Source: CAWIHK01 sp963835935 (GTDB taxonomy: Bacteria; Bacteroidota; Ignavibacteria; UBA10030; CAVZMI01). From it: a stretch of DNA of 64,000 nucleotides. Each line of letters starts with the position of its first letter. The stretch's first letter is position 1. Shown piece after piece: positions 37,801 to 45,722 of this stretch. A program made the position numbers and the translations under genes. Location: the NCBI GenBank assembly GCA_963835935.1, contig CAWIHK010000001.1:310001-374000 (forward strand), written 5' to 3'. The notes beneath the pieces were generated by a model. That model saw nothing but the letters and a program-made list of their open reading frames with translations. It was not told the DNA's origin and searched no databases.

Positions 37801-39459
37801 TTAGTTTAATCTTTTTACGATAAATGTTATGAGTGTTTTGTTATTACGAAGAATCTGATGTATATCTATCAAAATGCCGTTTGTATTTGAGCGAATTTCA
37901 GATTGAAGATCGAATGCTTTAGATCGTGCTTGCAATTGAGTATTTGCAAGGCGTAATCGCTGAACTTCCAATTTCGATTTGGATAATAACGAAGACTTTG
38001 ATGAATATAATTGTGCAAGGAGTTGTTTATCTTTTTGCCATTTAAGTTTAGCAGTTTCCAGATTATTTGATGAGATGTAACCGTTCGACAACAATCGTGA
38101 ATTCTGGCTGTGGGTAGTTGAATCAATCGTAACAAGTTCTTCGGCGTTGACGATTTTGTGTTCAAGTTCATTTTTGGTGATGTCTGTTTGTTGTTGCAGA
38201 GATAGAATTTTATCTTCATTGAGATCAATCTGTTCAGTGAAGAACTGAGCGGAGTTCTTACGAGCGATGACTTCTTTGTCTTTGAGAGTATCACATTTTT
38301 GTTTCAGGAATGTGATGGTTTCCTTTGGCTCAAGTGTAATAGAGAGTTGAGTAGTGTTTTCCAATTTAGGAAACGATGCATTATTGGTAATTACTCCACC
38401 GAGTGTGTCTCGCTTTATTATGGTTTTAATGGTGAGGATGCCTTTTGTAATGAATACGGGTTCGAGGCTGAAAGTGCGGATATCCTCTGTCGTAGCATAA
38501 TTGAATTTGATAGAATTGCCTCCACCGGTTACAGGTGTGAATATTCTTATATTCTCAGGCAATGATACCTTATCGATTGTTTGCAAATCGCCAAAGAAAT
38601 AAGTCTCTGTTGAATTATCAATTTGTGAGAGCATTTGAGACAGCACCTGATTGCTCACATCGATGTTTTGGATGGTTGAAATAGAGGGATTACCCTTCTG
38701 GCATAGAACCTTTTCGGCGACATAATCGGCATGAAAATTCTTACCCATCGTATGGAGATGGTTATCCTGTCCTTTGAAAATTAGGGTTTGAGGATTAAGA
38801 GCACCGACGATTTCAAAAGTCCCGGTTAACGGCCGTTTTGTGAACATATCGTACGCCTGGACATTGGCATAGACAAGATGATCTTTGGAGAATTCGTTGT
38901 AATCACGAACGGCAGCTTCAATGTTTTGTTGGGCTGCTCGAATGAAGCGTTCATAACCTTGTGATGCGATGATGAATGTAGGAATGCATCCAATAAAGAA
39001 CAGGACGGTGAACATTAAATCCGTTTTGCTGCCGGTTTGAATTCGATACGATTGAGGATGGTTCATCTCCATTGGAAAGACGCATTTCACTCGTGAGAAT
39101 GGATAAAATAATTTCACTCCATTAATGGTCGCCGTATCGAGAAGTGGATGTGTAGCGTAACCGACAATCGAACAAATGTACACATCTTGATTCAAAATGA
39201 GTAGAGGAATTCCCGCGATGGCAAGAATAATAATCATCATAAGGGAATGAGTAAGTGTCCGATGACCGAATCGGCGTTCTATTGGTTTGGAAATAAAAGG
39301 AAATATTTTGCCGAGTGTACTTGCCGCAGTGTCAATATCCGGCAGTACAGATGCGAAAGCGATAATGATGGCATTGGTGGCACTGAGTACAACGCCGGTT
39401 GTTGTGAGCAGAAGGAGATAGATGAACTCTGCAAAAGTGATGTGAGTGGGAGCGATCAT
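37801..39459 (-). CDS. DUF457/YdjM membrane protein fused to an HlyD-like coiled coil
   Basis: A 552-aa protein. The N-terminal 170 residues look like a YdjM/DUF457 membrane-bound metal-dependent hydrolase, with LPDIDTAAS, RRFGHRTLTHSL and GYATHPLLDT and several membrane segments. A beta-rich middle (200-390) follows. The C-terminus (about 400-545) is a long coiled coil with SNGYISSNNLETAKLKWQK, then IRSNTNGILIDIHQ. This is the helical hairpin and barrel-sandwich edge of HlyD-type membrane fusion proteins. I know of no standard family with this order. The ATG overlaps the nucleotidyltransferase stop. Confidence 0.65.
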   Translation of the reverse strand: MIAPTHITFAEFIYLLLLTTTGVVLSATNAIIIAFASVLPDIDTAASTLGKIFPFISKPIERRFGHRTLTHSLMMIIILAIAGIPLLILNQDVYICSIVGYATHPLLDTATINGVKLFYPFSRVKCVFPMEMNHPQSYRIQTGSKTDLMFTVLFFIGCIPTFIIASQGYERFIRAAQQNIEAAVRDYNEFSKDHLVYANVQAYDMFTKRPLTGTFEIVGALNPQTLIFKGQDNHLHTMGKNFHADYVAEKVLCQKGNPSISTIQNIDVSNQVLSQMLSQIDNSTETYFFGDLQTIDKVSLPENIRIFTPVTGGGNSIKFNYATTEDIRTFSLEPVFITKGILTIKTIIKRDTLGGVITNNASFPKLENTTQLSITLEPKETITFLKQKCDTLKDKEVIARKNSAQFFTEQIDLNEDKILSLQQQTDITKNELEHKIVNAEELVTIDSTTHSQNSRLLSNGYISSNNLETAKLKWQKDKQLLAQLYSSKSSLLSKSKLEVQRLRLANTQLQARSKAFDLQSEIRSNTNGILIDIHQILRNNKTLITFIVKRLN

Positions 39460-39995
39460 TCCCGTTCCTCCGGAATACGATAAGGAATATGCAAGTGATG
39501 GAATATTTCTTCTTCGCTTTCAATCGGAATGAGAGATCCTCCAGGAGTCAACAAACCGCTTCCATCTGCTTTGAGTTGCATGTGTAGTTCTATGGCTTTA
39601 CGAGCGAGCATGATGTTGTGGTTTTTGCTTCCTGTTCTGATGAGAAGTAAAGTCCACCATGTTTGCTTGTTTGCGATGTAAACGTCGATAGGGACATCTT
39701 CGCCATCAGTTGATTTGAAAAAGCGTTTTATCTTAGAACCGTTCGATTGGAGATAAAGCAACTTATCGATACAATATTGTGATAACCGGAAATCGAGAAG
39801 GTTTTGTTGCATCGGGTTTCCCCAGAGAGAATCGTCGTCGACCTTTAGGAATTTTGGAATTGCGATGATGTCAATATCGTTCACGATTTCTTTCTTTCTG
39901 CGGAGCGAACCGACGATTTCGATTTGTTCACAGGTATCTTTGATTTCGTTGACGAACGCCTCGGCGATTTCGTGTGCGAATGTGTATGGGAACAT
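39456..39995 (-). CDS. DNA polymerase family X-like nucleotidyltransferase
   Basis: A 179-aa protein with the Pol beta superfamily motif GSLRRKKEIVNDIDI: Gly29-Ser30 and catalytic Asp40 and Asp42. The third Asp is D104 in VPIDVYIA. The sequence matches the palm of family X polymerases without the HhH, fingers or PHP parts, so it is a minimal nucleotidyltransferase. It could be a repair polymerase, a nucleotide-tailing enzyme or a toxin-type enzyme. AGGGGG precedes the ATG, and the next gene overlaps by 4 nt. Confidence 0.8.
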   Translation of the reverse strand: MFPYTFAHEIAEAFVNEIKDTCEQIEIVGSLRRKKEIVNDIDIIAIPKFLKVDDDSLWGNPMQQNLLDFRLSQYCIDKLLYLQSNGSKIKRFFKSTDGEDVPIDVYIANKQTWWTLLLIRTGSKNHNIMLARKAIELHMQLKADGSGLLTPGGSLIPIESEEEIFHHLHIPYRIPEERE

Positions 39996-40120
39996 AGAAT
40001 AACCCCCTTTGGATTAATGGATTTATGAATTAATGTAGTCTGAGTTTCGACCCCACCCCGCACCTCGACTTCGCTCGGTGCGTCGCCCTCCCCTTGATAA
40101 GGGGAGGGCGTGCGTCCTAG
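39996..40120. repeat. Palindromic repeat between element genes
   Basis: Two stacked hairpins are present. One is CGCACC/GGTGCG (40060-40082). The other is a perfect 11-bp stem GCCCTCCCCTT/AAGGGGAGGGC with a 3-nt loop (40085-40109). It is GC-rich against AT-rich surroundings and resembles the CTCCCCCTT palindromes at 44334 and 44754. Confidence 0.7.
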
Positions 40121-41185
40121 TTATGGCGGATGGTTGGTTGATATGCGTTTTTGGAGCAATGAACTGATGTTTGATTCTTCTTCGGCGGTTAGGAGTTGAA
40201 CCCATGGGGTTGTGGCTTCGCCGTTACCGTGTAAGCATGACCACATCCAACCGAGCGGATTAACGATGCGGGTTTTTCCGCTTGCTTTGAGCATGAGTTG
40301 TAAAGCGCGTAAGACAAGTTCGGGATAATGAACCTTCTCATGAAGGATTTTATAAGCATCGTAGCACATCGAAACTTTGCGCTCGTACGATCCACCAAGG
40401 AAAAGTTTTCGGAGTTCACTCTCGGAGGGAATCCACTCGAATTTCTGCCGGTGGCCGTCGTTCCATTTTACGATGTTCGAATGGAACGTGCGGCTGTATT
40501 CTTGGAAACCATTTTCGTCCAGTTCGACGAGGTATGGTTCGATTTTGAGGAGATCGTAATCACTGGAATTATTTTTTGATTTAGATATTTCCGTTGCATG
40601 CATGCTAATATCTAATTCTGTTTCTGTATCTTGTTCTTGTTCTGCTTCTGTTTCTAGGAGAACTTTCGCGGATTCACTTCGGAGGGTGTCCGGAGACTGT
40701 TCGGAGCCTCTCCGGACATTGTCAGGTGGAGGTTCGGAGTGTGTACGGTTTTTGTTCTTGTCTCGCTGAATCCTTCGGGTATAATCATCCGCACGTTGTT
40801 CGAAGGATTGGCTATATAAAACGTTGAAATTCGACCATTTATAAAGATCGAAGAGGTTGATTTCTGTGCATGTTATTATAACTGACAGCACCTTTTTGGG
40901 TGTAGAGAAAAGATTTCTGGCAAGAATTTTTATTGGAAGTTCAGGAATCTTACTCGATTGTAAATCTGGTTCAGATATTTTTTTCGAAGAATTTTGGATT
41001 TTAGAAATATTTTTATCAATTTCTTCTCGATTTAAAATAATTTTCAGATGAAATGTATCAGAATGCCGACCGATTTCTTCGAGAAGTCCCCAGTAGATAC
41101 CGATTCCTTCGGCCCCATGTGTGGCGCCAAGGATTTGGAGTTTGGAGTCGTATCGAGCCAGACATTCATGATGAAACCATTTCAC
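40121..41185 (-). CDS. DUF4373 (Lin1244/Lin1753-like) domain protein
   Basis: A 354-aa protein. Its N-terminus, WFHHECLARYDSKLQ...GAEGIGIYWGLLEEIG, matches the DUF4373 domain found in phage and plasmid replication proteins, often beside a DnaD-like part. The central region is low in complexity (Glu/Thr/Asp-rich, about 140-200) and probably a linker. The C-terminal part is helical. It is the best candidate for the element's replication initiation or helicase-loading protein. Confidence 0.75.
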   Translation of the reverse strand: MKWFHHECLARYDSKLQILGATHGAEGIGIYWGLLEEIGRHSDTFHLKIILNREEIDKNISKIQNSSKKISEPDLQSSKIPELPIKILARNLFSTPKKVLSVIITCTEINLFDLYKWSNFNVLYSQSFEQRADDYTRRIQRDKNKNRTHSEPPPDNVRRGSEQSPDTLRSESAKVLLETEAEQEQDTETELDISMHATEISKSKNNSSDYDLLKIEPYLVELDENGFQEYSRTFHSNIVKWNDGHRQKFEWIPSESELRKLFLGGSYERKVSMCYDAYKILHEKVHYPELVLRALQLMLKASGKTRIVNPLGWMWSCLHGNGEATTPWVQLLTAEEESNISSLLQKRISTNHPP

Positions 41186-41210
41186 AATAAAAAAATCCTT
41201 TCAGCTTTTC

Positions 41211-42515
41211 TTACTTCTTCAATTCATAATAGAACTGCTCAAACCTTTCGAGAACCTTTGCACGTTCGAGTAGTTCGTATTGTTTGTTGTAGGCATCGGC
41301 AATCAGTTGCATTACGACTTTACGGATTCGTGATCGTTTAAATAAGGGAATGTTCCTGATTACGATTTCGAGGATATCGAGAACTATGATTGCATTGGCT
41401 TCGGTCAATTCAGAAAGTTTAAAATCAGGATGTTTTGATCGAACCTGATTTTCCGCATTAGTGATAATGGTGTCACTCTTTTCACCTAATAGTTCAAAGA
41501 TAACTTTGCGGCATGAACGAAGGATGCCTTCGAAGAGAGAAATGATATTAGAATATTGTTCAGCATTATCTTCGGAAATGGTGTTATCTGGTTTTCTAAG
41601 TGATGGACGATGTGGACGTGCTGGACTTAGTGGACGTTTGGTGTTTCGTGTATCTTTCGGCTTAGTGTGGGTTTTTGTGGATGTTTGGGTTTGTATCGAA
41701 TCGGCATCTTTTACCTCTTCATGGAATTCTAATTTGAGGGTTCCTTTTGGTTCTTGCTGTGGTTCCGGAGTATGCAGTATTTGATTTATGAGATCGGTAA
41801 TTTGATTCGCTTCATTGAGCATTGAAGATTGACGTTGACGAGAATCGTCAGATTCATCTTTTCGGACAATGAATGTATCTGCTTGCTTGGGTGTTGATGA
41901 TGACTGTAACGGTAAAACGTTGATGTTTGAGTCGAATCGTTCATGGATGAATTGATTGTTACGGTCAATATCGTACAGTAATAATCTTCCTTTGAGAGAT
42001 ATTGGGATATAATTCTCCAATTCACTTGAAGAATGAATTTCTTGTAAAAGAATCTTTGGGATGGCTTGAGAAAAATCGTTGTGTTCGATGATGCAATGAT
42101 GGCTATTAGAACTTGATAAAAGTCTTTGGAGTTGTTTTCTGGTTAGTGATTCAAGTTTAATATTGAGGCATGGTTCGTAGTAAAATGTTGATCGGAATTG
42201 TTCTATTGATTCTCTGGAGACATCATAGAAGTGAATTCTTGTGCCATCGTCGCTGGAATGTGATTTGAATGTCGCGATTATTTTTTCGACTTGTAGGTGA
42301 AATCGAAATTCTTCATTCATACGAGCAGAATCGAATATGCGGGATCCCTGCAGGAAAAGAAGATCGTAATGCTTTTCTGTTGTGAGATGTGAAACAATAT
42401 TGTATGTAATTACCATAAGATTGATTGAGTCGGTTGTTTGAGATTGTGCGAGTAAAATCGGGTCGAGGTTCTTACCCGGCACGCCTGCAATGATTTCGGT
42501 AGAGCCATTGATCAT
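41211..42515 (-). CDS. Hypothetical element protein, about 434 aa
   Basis: No family is recognised. It has an N-terminal globular part (1-200) with GVPGKNLDP near the start and YDLLFLQGSRIFDS. A long Ser/Thr/Pro/Lys-rich linker (about 230-310) follows, then a helical C-terminal domain (about 320-430). The frame opens at 42620, but GGAAGGA lies just before the ATG at 42515, which also avoids overlap with the preceding gene, so I use that start. It is between the TolC-like and DUF4373 genes. Confidence 0.6.
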   Translation of the reverse strand: MINGSTEIIAGVPGKNLDPILLAQSQTTDSINLMVITYNIVSHLTTEKHYDLLFLQGSRIFDSARMNEEFRFHLQVEKIIATFKSHSSDDGTRIHFYDVSRESIEQFRSTFYYEPCLNIKLESLTRKQLQRLLSSSNSHHCIIEHNDFSQAIPKILLQEIHSSSELENYIPISLKGRLLLYDIDRNNQFIHERFDSNINVLPLQSSSTPKQADTFIVRKDESDDSRQRQSSMLNEANQITDLINQILHTPEPQQEPKGTLKLEFHEEVKDADSIQTQTSTKTHTKPKDTRNTKRPLSPARPHRPSLRKPDNTISEDNAEQYSNIISLFEGILRSCRKVIFELLGEKSDTIITNAENQVRSKHPDFKLSELTEANAIIVLDILEIVIRNIPLFKRSRIRKVVMQLIADAYNKQYELLERAKVLERFEQFYYELKK

Positions 42516-42585
42516 TGTTCCTTCCGGAAGAATGGGACGGATAAGACAGAAAGGACAAAAGGCGATGAATGTATTAGAATGAAAA

Positions 42586-43323
42586 TCATTTAGGCATATC
42601 CTCAATGGAGAGAGATTCATTCTTAAGCAACAGTTGAAACCGTTGGCATTTTAAAGAATTGATGTTGATTTGCAGAGTAAGGAGTTCGATTTTTGTTCTG
42701 ATGAGGACATCATATTCAATCTTACCTTGTTCAAATCGAAGTTCATTAAAATGAAGGAGATCGGTTATCATCGATGCCTCTGTTTCGAGAGATGAGATTT
42801 TATCATTGATGATTTGTAATTCTTGTTGTTGGGTTTGTTGAGTAATCATTTGTGTGCGCTTGCGATGTTGATACTGGGTTTGAAGTAATTGGAGTTGATG
42901 TAACGCATCGGAGTGCTTTGAAGAAAAGAATAGATCACTAAGCGATAATGATAATGAGAGTCGGTAAGATTCTTTTGGTGTAATGTAGGTTGTTGTTGAA
43001 TTTGGATCGATGAACAACAAGTTACCAAGGCCATAACTTGCAGATAGATGAACTTCGGGTATTAATCGATGAAGGAAATTTGTTTGAGTGAACTCGGACT
43101 CAGCTTTTTCGAGATTGATTTCGAGTTGGCGGAGATCGAGGCTGTCGAGGGTTGGTCGGGAGCTAAGCTCCCTCCCAACAGCCTGAATGCTATCGATAGA
43201 TGCTGTCCCCGCATTTCCCCTGTGTGCGGGGACAGATTGAGCGTAGAGAGTGTTCCAACAGAGCGAAAACAACAGGAACACGCTTGTAGTAGTAACAGAT
43301 ATTTTGTGTGTGCAATGATTCAT
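42586..43323 (-). CDS. TolC-like outer-membrane efflux protein, short form
   Basis: A 245-aa protein with a signal peptide (TTSVFLLFSLCWNTLYAQ) and one TolC repeat. This has the long helix LRQLEINLEKAESEFTQTNFLHRLIPEVHLSASYGLG, a strand with SYRLSLSLSLSDLFF, and helices to LRFEQGKIEYDVLI. Normal TolC has two such repeats and about 450 aa, so it is half-size. Residues about 31-53 (SVPAHRGNAGTA and IQAVGRELSSRPTL) are encoded by two palindromic repeats inserted in frame. The HlyD-like fusion protein in the same run is a possible partner. Confidence 0.7.
   Translation of the reverse strand: MNHCTHKISVTTTSVFLLFSLCWNTLYAQSVPAHRGNAGTASIDSIQAVGRELSSRPTLDSLDLRQLEINLEKAESEFTQTNFLHRLIPEVHLSASYGLGNLLFIDPNSTTTYITPKESYRLSLSLSLSDLFFSSKHSDALHQLQLLQTQYQHRKRTQMITQQTQQQELQIINDKISSLETEASMITDLLHFNELRFEQGKIEYDVLIRTKIELLTLQININSLKCQRFQLLLKNESLSIEDMPK
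43151..43235. repeat. Two palindromic repeats inside the TolC-like gene
   Basis: The first, at 43151-43179, has core GGGAGCT-A-AGCTCCC with GTTGG/CCAAC flanks. The second, at 43203-43235, has an 11-bp perfect stem CTGTCCCCGCA/TGCGGGGACAG with an 11-nt loop. They are separated by codons for IDS and lie just after the signal peptide. Both are read in frame without stops, like Rickettsia palindromic elements. Confidence 0.75.
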
Positions 43324-43367
43324 TGATGATTTTTTCTAAACCCCATCATGAATGATGTGTCTATCAG

Positions 43368-44183
43368 CTATTTGCTGGTTGTGACTTCGCGTAAGATTGA
43401 ACCATCTGATTGGCCGAGGGTACGTACCTGACGCCAGCTTGCATCGGCGTATTCTATGCGAGAAATTAGACTGCCATCGCCGAGGCCGTATGTTTTGCGA
43501 ATCTGAGAAACAACGTTAGTGACACCATCTTTAACTTCCGTGACGACCATGCTATCTAATCCGTAACGGGATGAAACCTTGATAGAACCATCCTGCGGAT
43601 TGATTGTGCGCGTGACGACGGGCAAGCGAAATGTGTAGGTTTCCAAGGTTCCGTTACGAAGGACGTGTGTGACGATCGTGTCTTTGCTGAGTCCGAACAC
43701 TTCGGTGATATCACTTTGCTGTGCGTTATCGCTCTCAAGATCAGCATAGGAAACATATCTCTTAGTTTCGGTTACGACATGACCATCTCCTTTGCCGTAC
43801 GATTTACGGACAGTAATTAAAAGCAAACCCTTCGGGTGAGTGTATCGTTCGGTAATAGTTGCACCATATCCATCAGGGGTGACAGAACCGTAGACGATAA
43901 CCGTGTCGACAGCGGGTTTGGCGAGAAATTGTTTTTGACTCTGGAACGATAAGTCCGATACGCGTTTGGTGTTCGTTGAATTGTTTTTCATATCGGCGAT
44001 AGCATCGAGCTCGTCGAGAGCAGAAATGAGATAATCTTCACCTGTTGATTCGGATTGATTCAAAGTTGTATCAGGTGGAGAAGAGGTATCAATCAGTTGA
44101 TTATTAGATTCGCAGGCTATGAAGTAAAAGCTGCAGGCGAATACCATAAAGAATAATTTGAGAATACTTTTGATGCTAAACAT
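43368..44183 (-). CDS. Putative lipoprotein with YGxGDG repeats, 271 aa
   Basis: The N-terminus (LKLFFMVFACSFYFIAC) is a lipoprotein signal with Cys at about 24. The body contains repeated strand-turn units: SYGKGDGHVV, SRYGLDSMVV, TYGLGDGSLI, TLGQSDGSIL. This suggests a beta-repeat periplasmic or outer-membrane lipoprotein. The function is unknown. A good AGGAGG site precedes the ATG. It lies between a second lipoprotein gene and the TolC-like gene. Confidence 0.65.
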   Translation of the reverse strand: MFSIKSILKLFFMVFACSFYFIACESNNQLIDTSSPPDTTLNQSESTGEDYLISALDELDAIADMKNNSTNTKRVSDLSFQSQKQFLAKPAVDTVIVYGSVTPDGYGATITERYTHPKGLLLITVRKSYGKGDGHVVTETKRYVSYADLESDNAQQSDITEVFGLSKDTIVTHVLRNGTLETYTFRLPVVTRTINPQDGSIKVSSRYGLDSMVVTEVKDGVTNVVSQIRKTYGLGDGSLISRIEYADASWRQVRTLGQSDGSILREVTTSK

Positions 44184-44333
44184 GGGAACCTCCTTGGAAT
44201 TGTGAATGATGATGATTTGATTTAGCGCGACGCTTGGTGATTAGGACAAATAAGACGCAAAGGACAAATAGAAAAATGGGTATTTTGCGTTTTGGAGCAG
44301 TGTAGAGTGTGATCATGTGAACCCCCTCTAAAT

Positions 44334-44356
44334 CTCCCCCTGAAAATCAGGGGGAG
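44334..44356. repeat. Palindromic repeat, intergenic copy
   Basis: A perfect 10-bp stem CTCCCCCTGA/TCAGGGGGAG with a 3-nt loop lies between the two lipoprotein genes. Its left flank (ACCCCCTCTAAAT) nearly matches the flank of the copy at 44754 (ACCCCCTCCTTGT). So both belong to one repeat family, once intergenic and once inside a coding frame. Confidence 0.75.
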
Positions 44357-44365
44357 ACTTGCTGA

Positions 44366-44827
44366 TTAATAGTGAAAGACAAGGACTGTTGTTTCGTAAT
44401 TTTGAGAATCCATTTGGACTAATCCGATGTATGTTCCCGTCGGAGCGAAAAAACCGTTTTCAGTGTCACCAAGCCATGTGTGACCATGTGTGCCTTTGGT
44501 TTCATGGATGTTTTGGGCGATGGTTCGCACGAGGGCGTAGCTGCCGAGAGAATCCTTCGTGACGATAGAAATACTGAGAGTCGATGGCGATTTAAGAGCG
44601 TATTGAATCTGAGTGTTCTTGGTGAACGAATCGAATGCGCTTGGGGTGAAGCGGAGGCTTGTGATCGAAGAGGGATCATCGGCGGTGGTGGGGAGATGGC
44701 AGGAATTGAGAGAGAGCAAAATAGCTATGAGTACTAAGCGACCCCCTCCTTGTCTCCCCCTTGAACCCACAAAAAACGTGGGCCGCAAAAAACGCGGAAG
44801 GGGGAGATTTTTAATGCGATTAAGCAT
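44366..44827 (-). CDS. Small lipoprotein with a repeat inserted in its signal peptide
   Basis: A 153-aa protein. It begins MLNRIKN, then 23 residues (LPLPRFL...GRQGGG) encoded by a palindromic repeat, then RLVLIAILLSLNSC. Without the insert the N-terminus would be an ordinary lipoprotein signal, MLNRIKNRLVLIAILLSLNSC. The C-terminal part (PTGTYIGLVQMDSQNYETTVLVFHY) resembles FlgD/T9SS-type immunoglobulin-like sorting domains. The ATG overlaps the end of the recombinase gene, supporting this start. A later TTG or GTG start cannot be excluded. Confidence 0.6.
   Translation of the reverse strand: MLNRIKNLPLPRFLRPTFFVGSRGRQGGGRLVLIAILLSLNSCHLPTTADDPSSITSLRFTPSAFDSFTKNTQIQYALKSPSTLSISIVTKDSLGSYALVRTIAQNIHETKGTHGHTWLGDTENGFFAPTGTYIGLVQMDSQNYETTVLVFHY
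44754..44806. repeat. Compound palindrome inside a lipoprotein gene
   Basis: An outer 9-bp stem CTCCCCCTT/AAGGGGGAG encloses two small hairpins, CCCAC/GTGGG and CCGC/GCGG, each with an A-rich loop. The result is a three-way-junction shape. The insert length keeps the reading frame. Confidence 0.8.
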
Positions 44828-45683
44828 GCTGAATGGCTCCTGAATTGTTCCGGGAAAATTCGTAATTGAGAAGATCGAGGATTCGTTTCTTCTCGTCGGA
44901 GTGATCCTGGAAATGGAGATAGGTGTTGAATAACTTCTTCGGAGTACACTCCAAATTTAGAGAATATCGGAGATCGAGAAGCATTGCTCTCAAGTCAGAA
45001 ACCGATGTTGGCGCTGGGTTGACCGGTTCGAGGAATATCGTCCGAGCATTTGAATTTCTTATCAGTAAATAATTCTGGAGTGAGTTTAGGACCAATCCTT
45101 CGAGTTTTATTCTGAAATCTTTAGACACTTCGAGGACGATTGAACCATTGGATTGCTGAATAGCCGACAATTTGAGTGTGGGAATCTGATATTGACGGAT
45201 TCCATGGAAGATCATGAGACTAAGAATGAGTTGATCCCTGAGAAATCGAAGGACTTCGGATTCGTTCAGTGAGCTTTGGCGTTTGATGAGATAGCGGAAC
45301 AAGAGTAGAATTTCGTCGGAAGTAAAAGCATCCTTCCGAATTGATCTAAGCAATATCGTTTCAGCAGGATTGGATTTTATGAGGCCTTCATCCGCCAAGA
45401 AGATAAAGAACCGCCGGATGGATGCGAGTGTTCGGCGGAGAGTTGAGAACTTCACCTTTTTAAGTATCAAATATTGGAAATATGACTCGATCTGTGGTTG
45501 ATGAATCTGGTTAATTTTTGTAGAATCGATGGAATCGGCCGATATACTTTGGTGCTGAAGGAAGGCTTTGAGGTCGCTCTTATAAGACTCGATAGATCGT
45601 CGGGATATTTGCTGTTTACGCAGCGATTGCTCAAACGCCGCGAGCGTGATTGGCTTGGATTCTGAGGTTGTGCTTTGATTCAA
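44820..45683 (-). CDS. Tyrosine recombinase homologue with degenerate active site
   Basis: About 287 aa. It has a SAM-like core-binding domain (about 10-95, SYKSDLKAFLQHQ and TLRRTLASIRRFFIFLADEG), then a catalytic-type domain. The first Arg may be kept in FHGIRQYQIPTL. The box that normally reads TPHxLRH is TPKKLFN here, so His and Arg are lost. It may bind DNA without cutting it. I chose the TTG at 45683 because GGGAGGA lies upstream; another TTG at 45722 is in frame. It is first in the element's gene run. Confidence 0.7.
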   Translation of the reverse strand: MNQSTTSESKPITLAAFEQSLRKQQISRRSIESYKSDLKAFLQHQSISADSIDSTKINQIHQPQIESYFQYLILKKVKFSTLRRTLASIRRFFIFLADEGLIKSNPAETILLRSIRKDAFTSDEILLLFRYLIKRQSSLNESEVLRFLRDQLILSLMIFHGIRQYQIPTLKLSAIQQSNGSIVLEVSKDFRIKLEGLVLNSLQNYLLIRNSNARTIFLEPVNPAPTSVSDLRAMLLDLRYSLNLECTPKKLFNTYLHFQDHSDEKKRILDLLNYEFSRNNSGAIQHA

Positions 45684-45722
45684 AGGTTGTATCCTCCCGA
45701 AAAAAAATTCTCTATAAGGCAA

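Larger units (their letters stand above)
33985..45683 (-). mobile_element. Integrated element next to tRNA-Leu, about 11.7 kb of genes
   Basis: All twelve genes in this block run on the minus strand, unlike the host genes to the left. They start with a tyrosine-recombinase homologue at 45.7 kb and end with a large serine recombinase abutting the tRNA. Contents are replication/repair types (DUF4373, RadA-like, family X nucleotidyltransferase, AAA ATPase), envelope types (TolC-like, HlyD-like, two lipoproteins) and recombinases. There are no capsid, portal, terminase or recognisable conjugation genes. I saw no copy of the tRNA 3' end at the far side, so the right boundary is only the edge of the gene block (about 45.7-46.1 kb). 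Confidence 0.7.

Noticed and set aside
41211..42620. Longer start at 42620 for the hypothetical element protein
   Set aside because: It would overlap the TolC-like gene; the ATG at 42515 has a good ribosome site.
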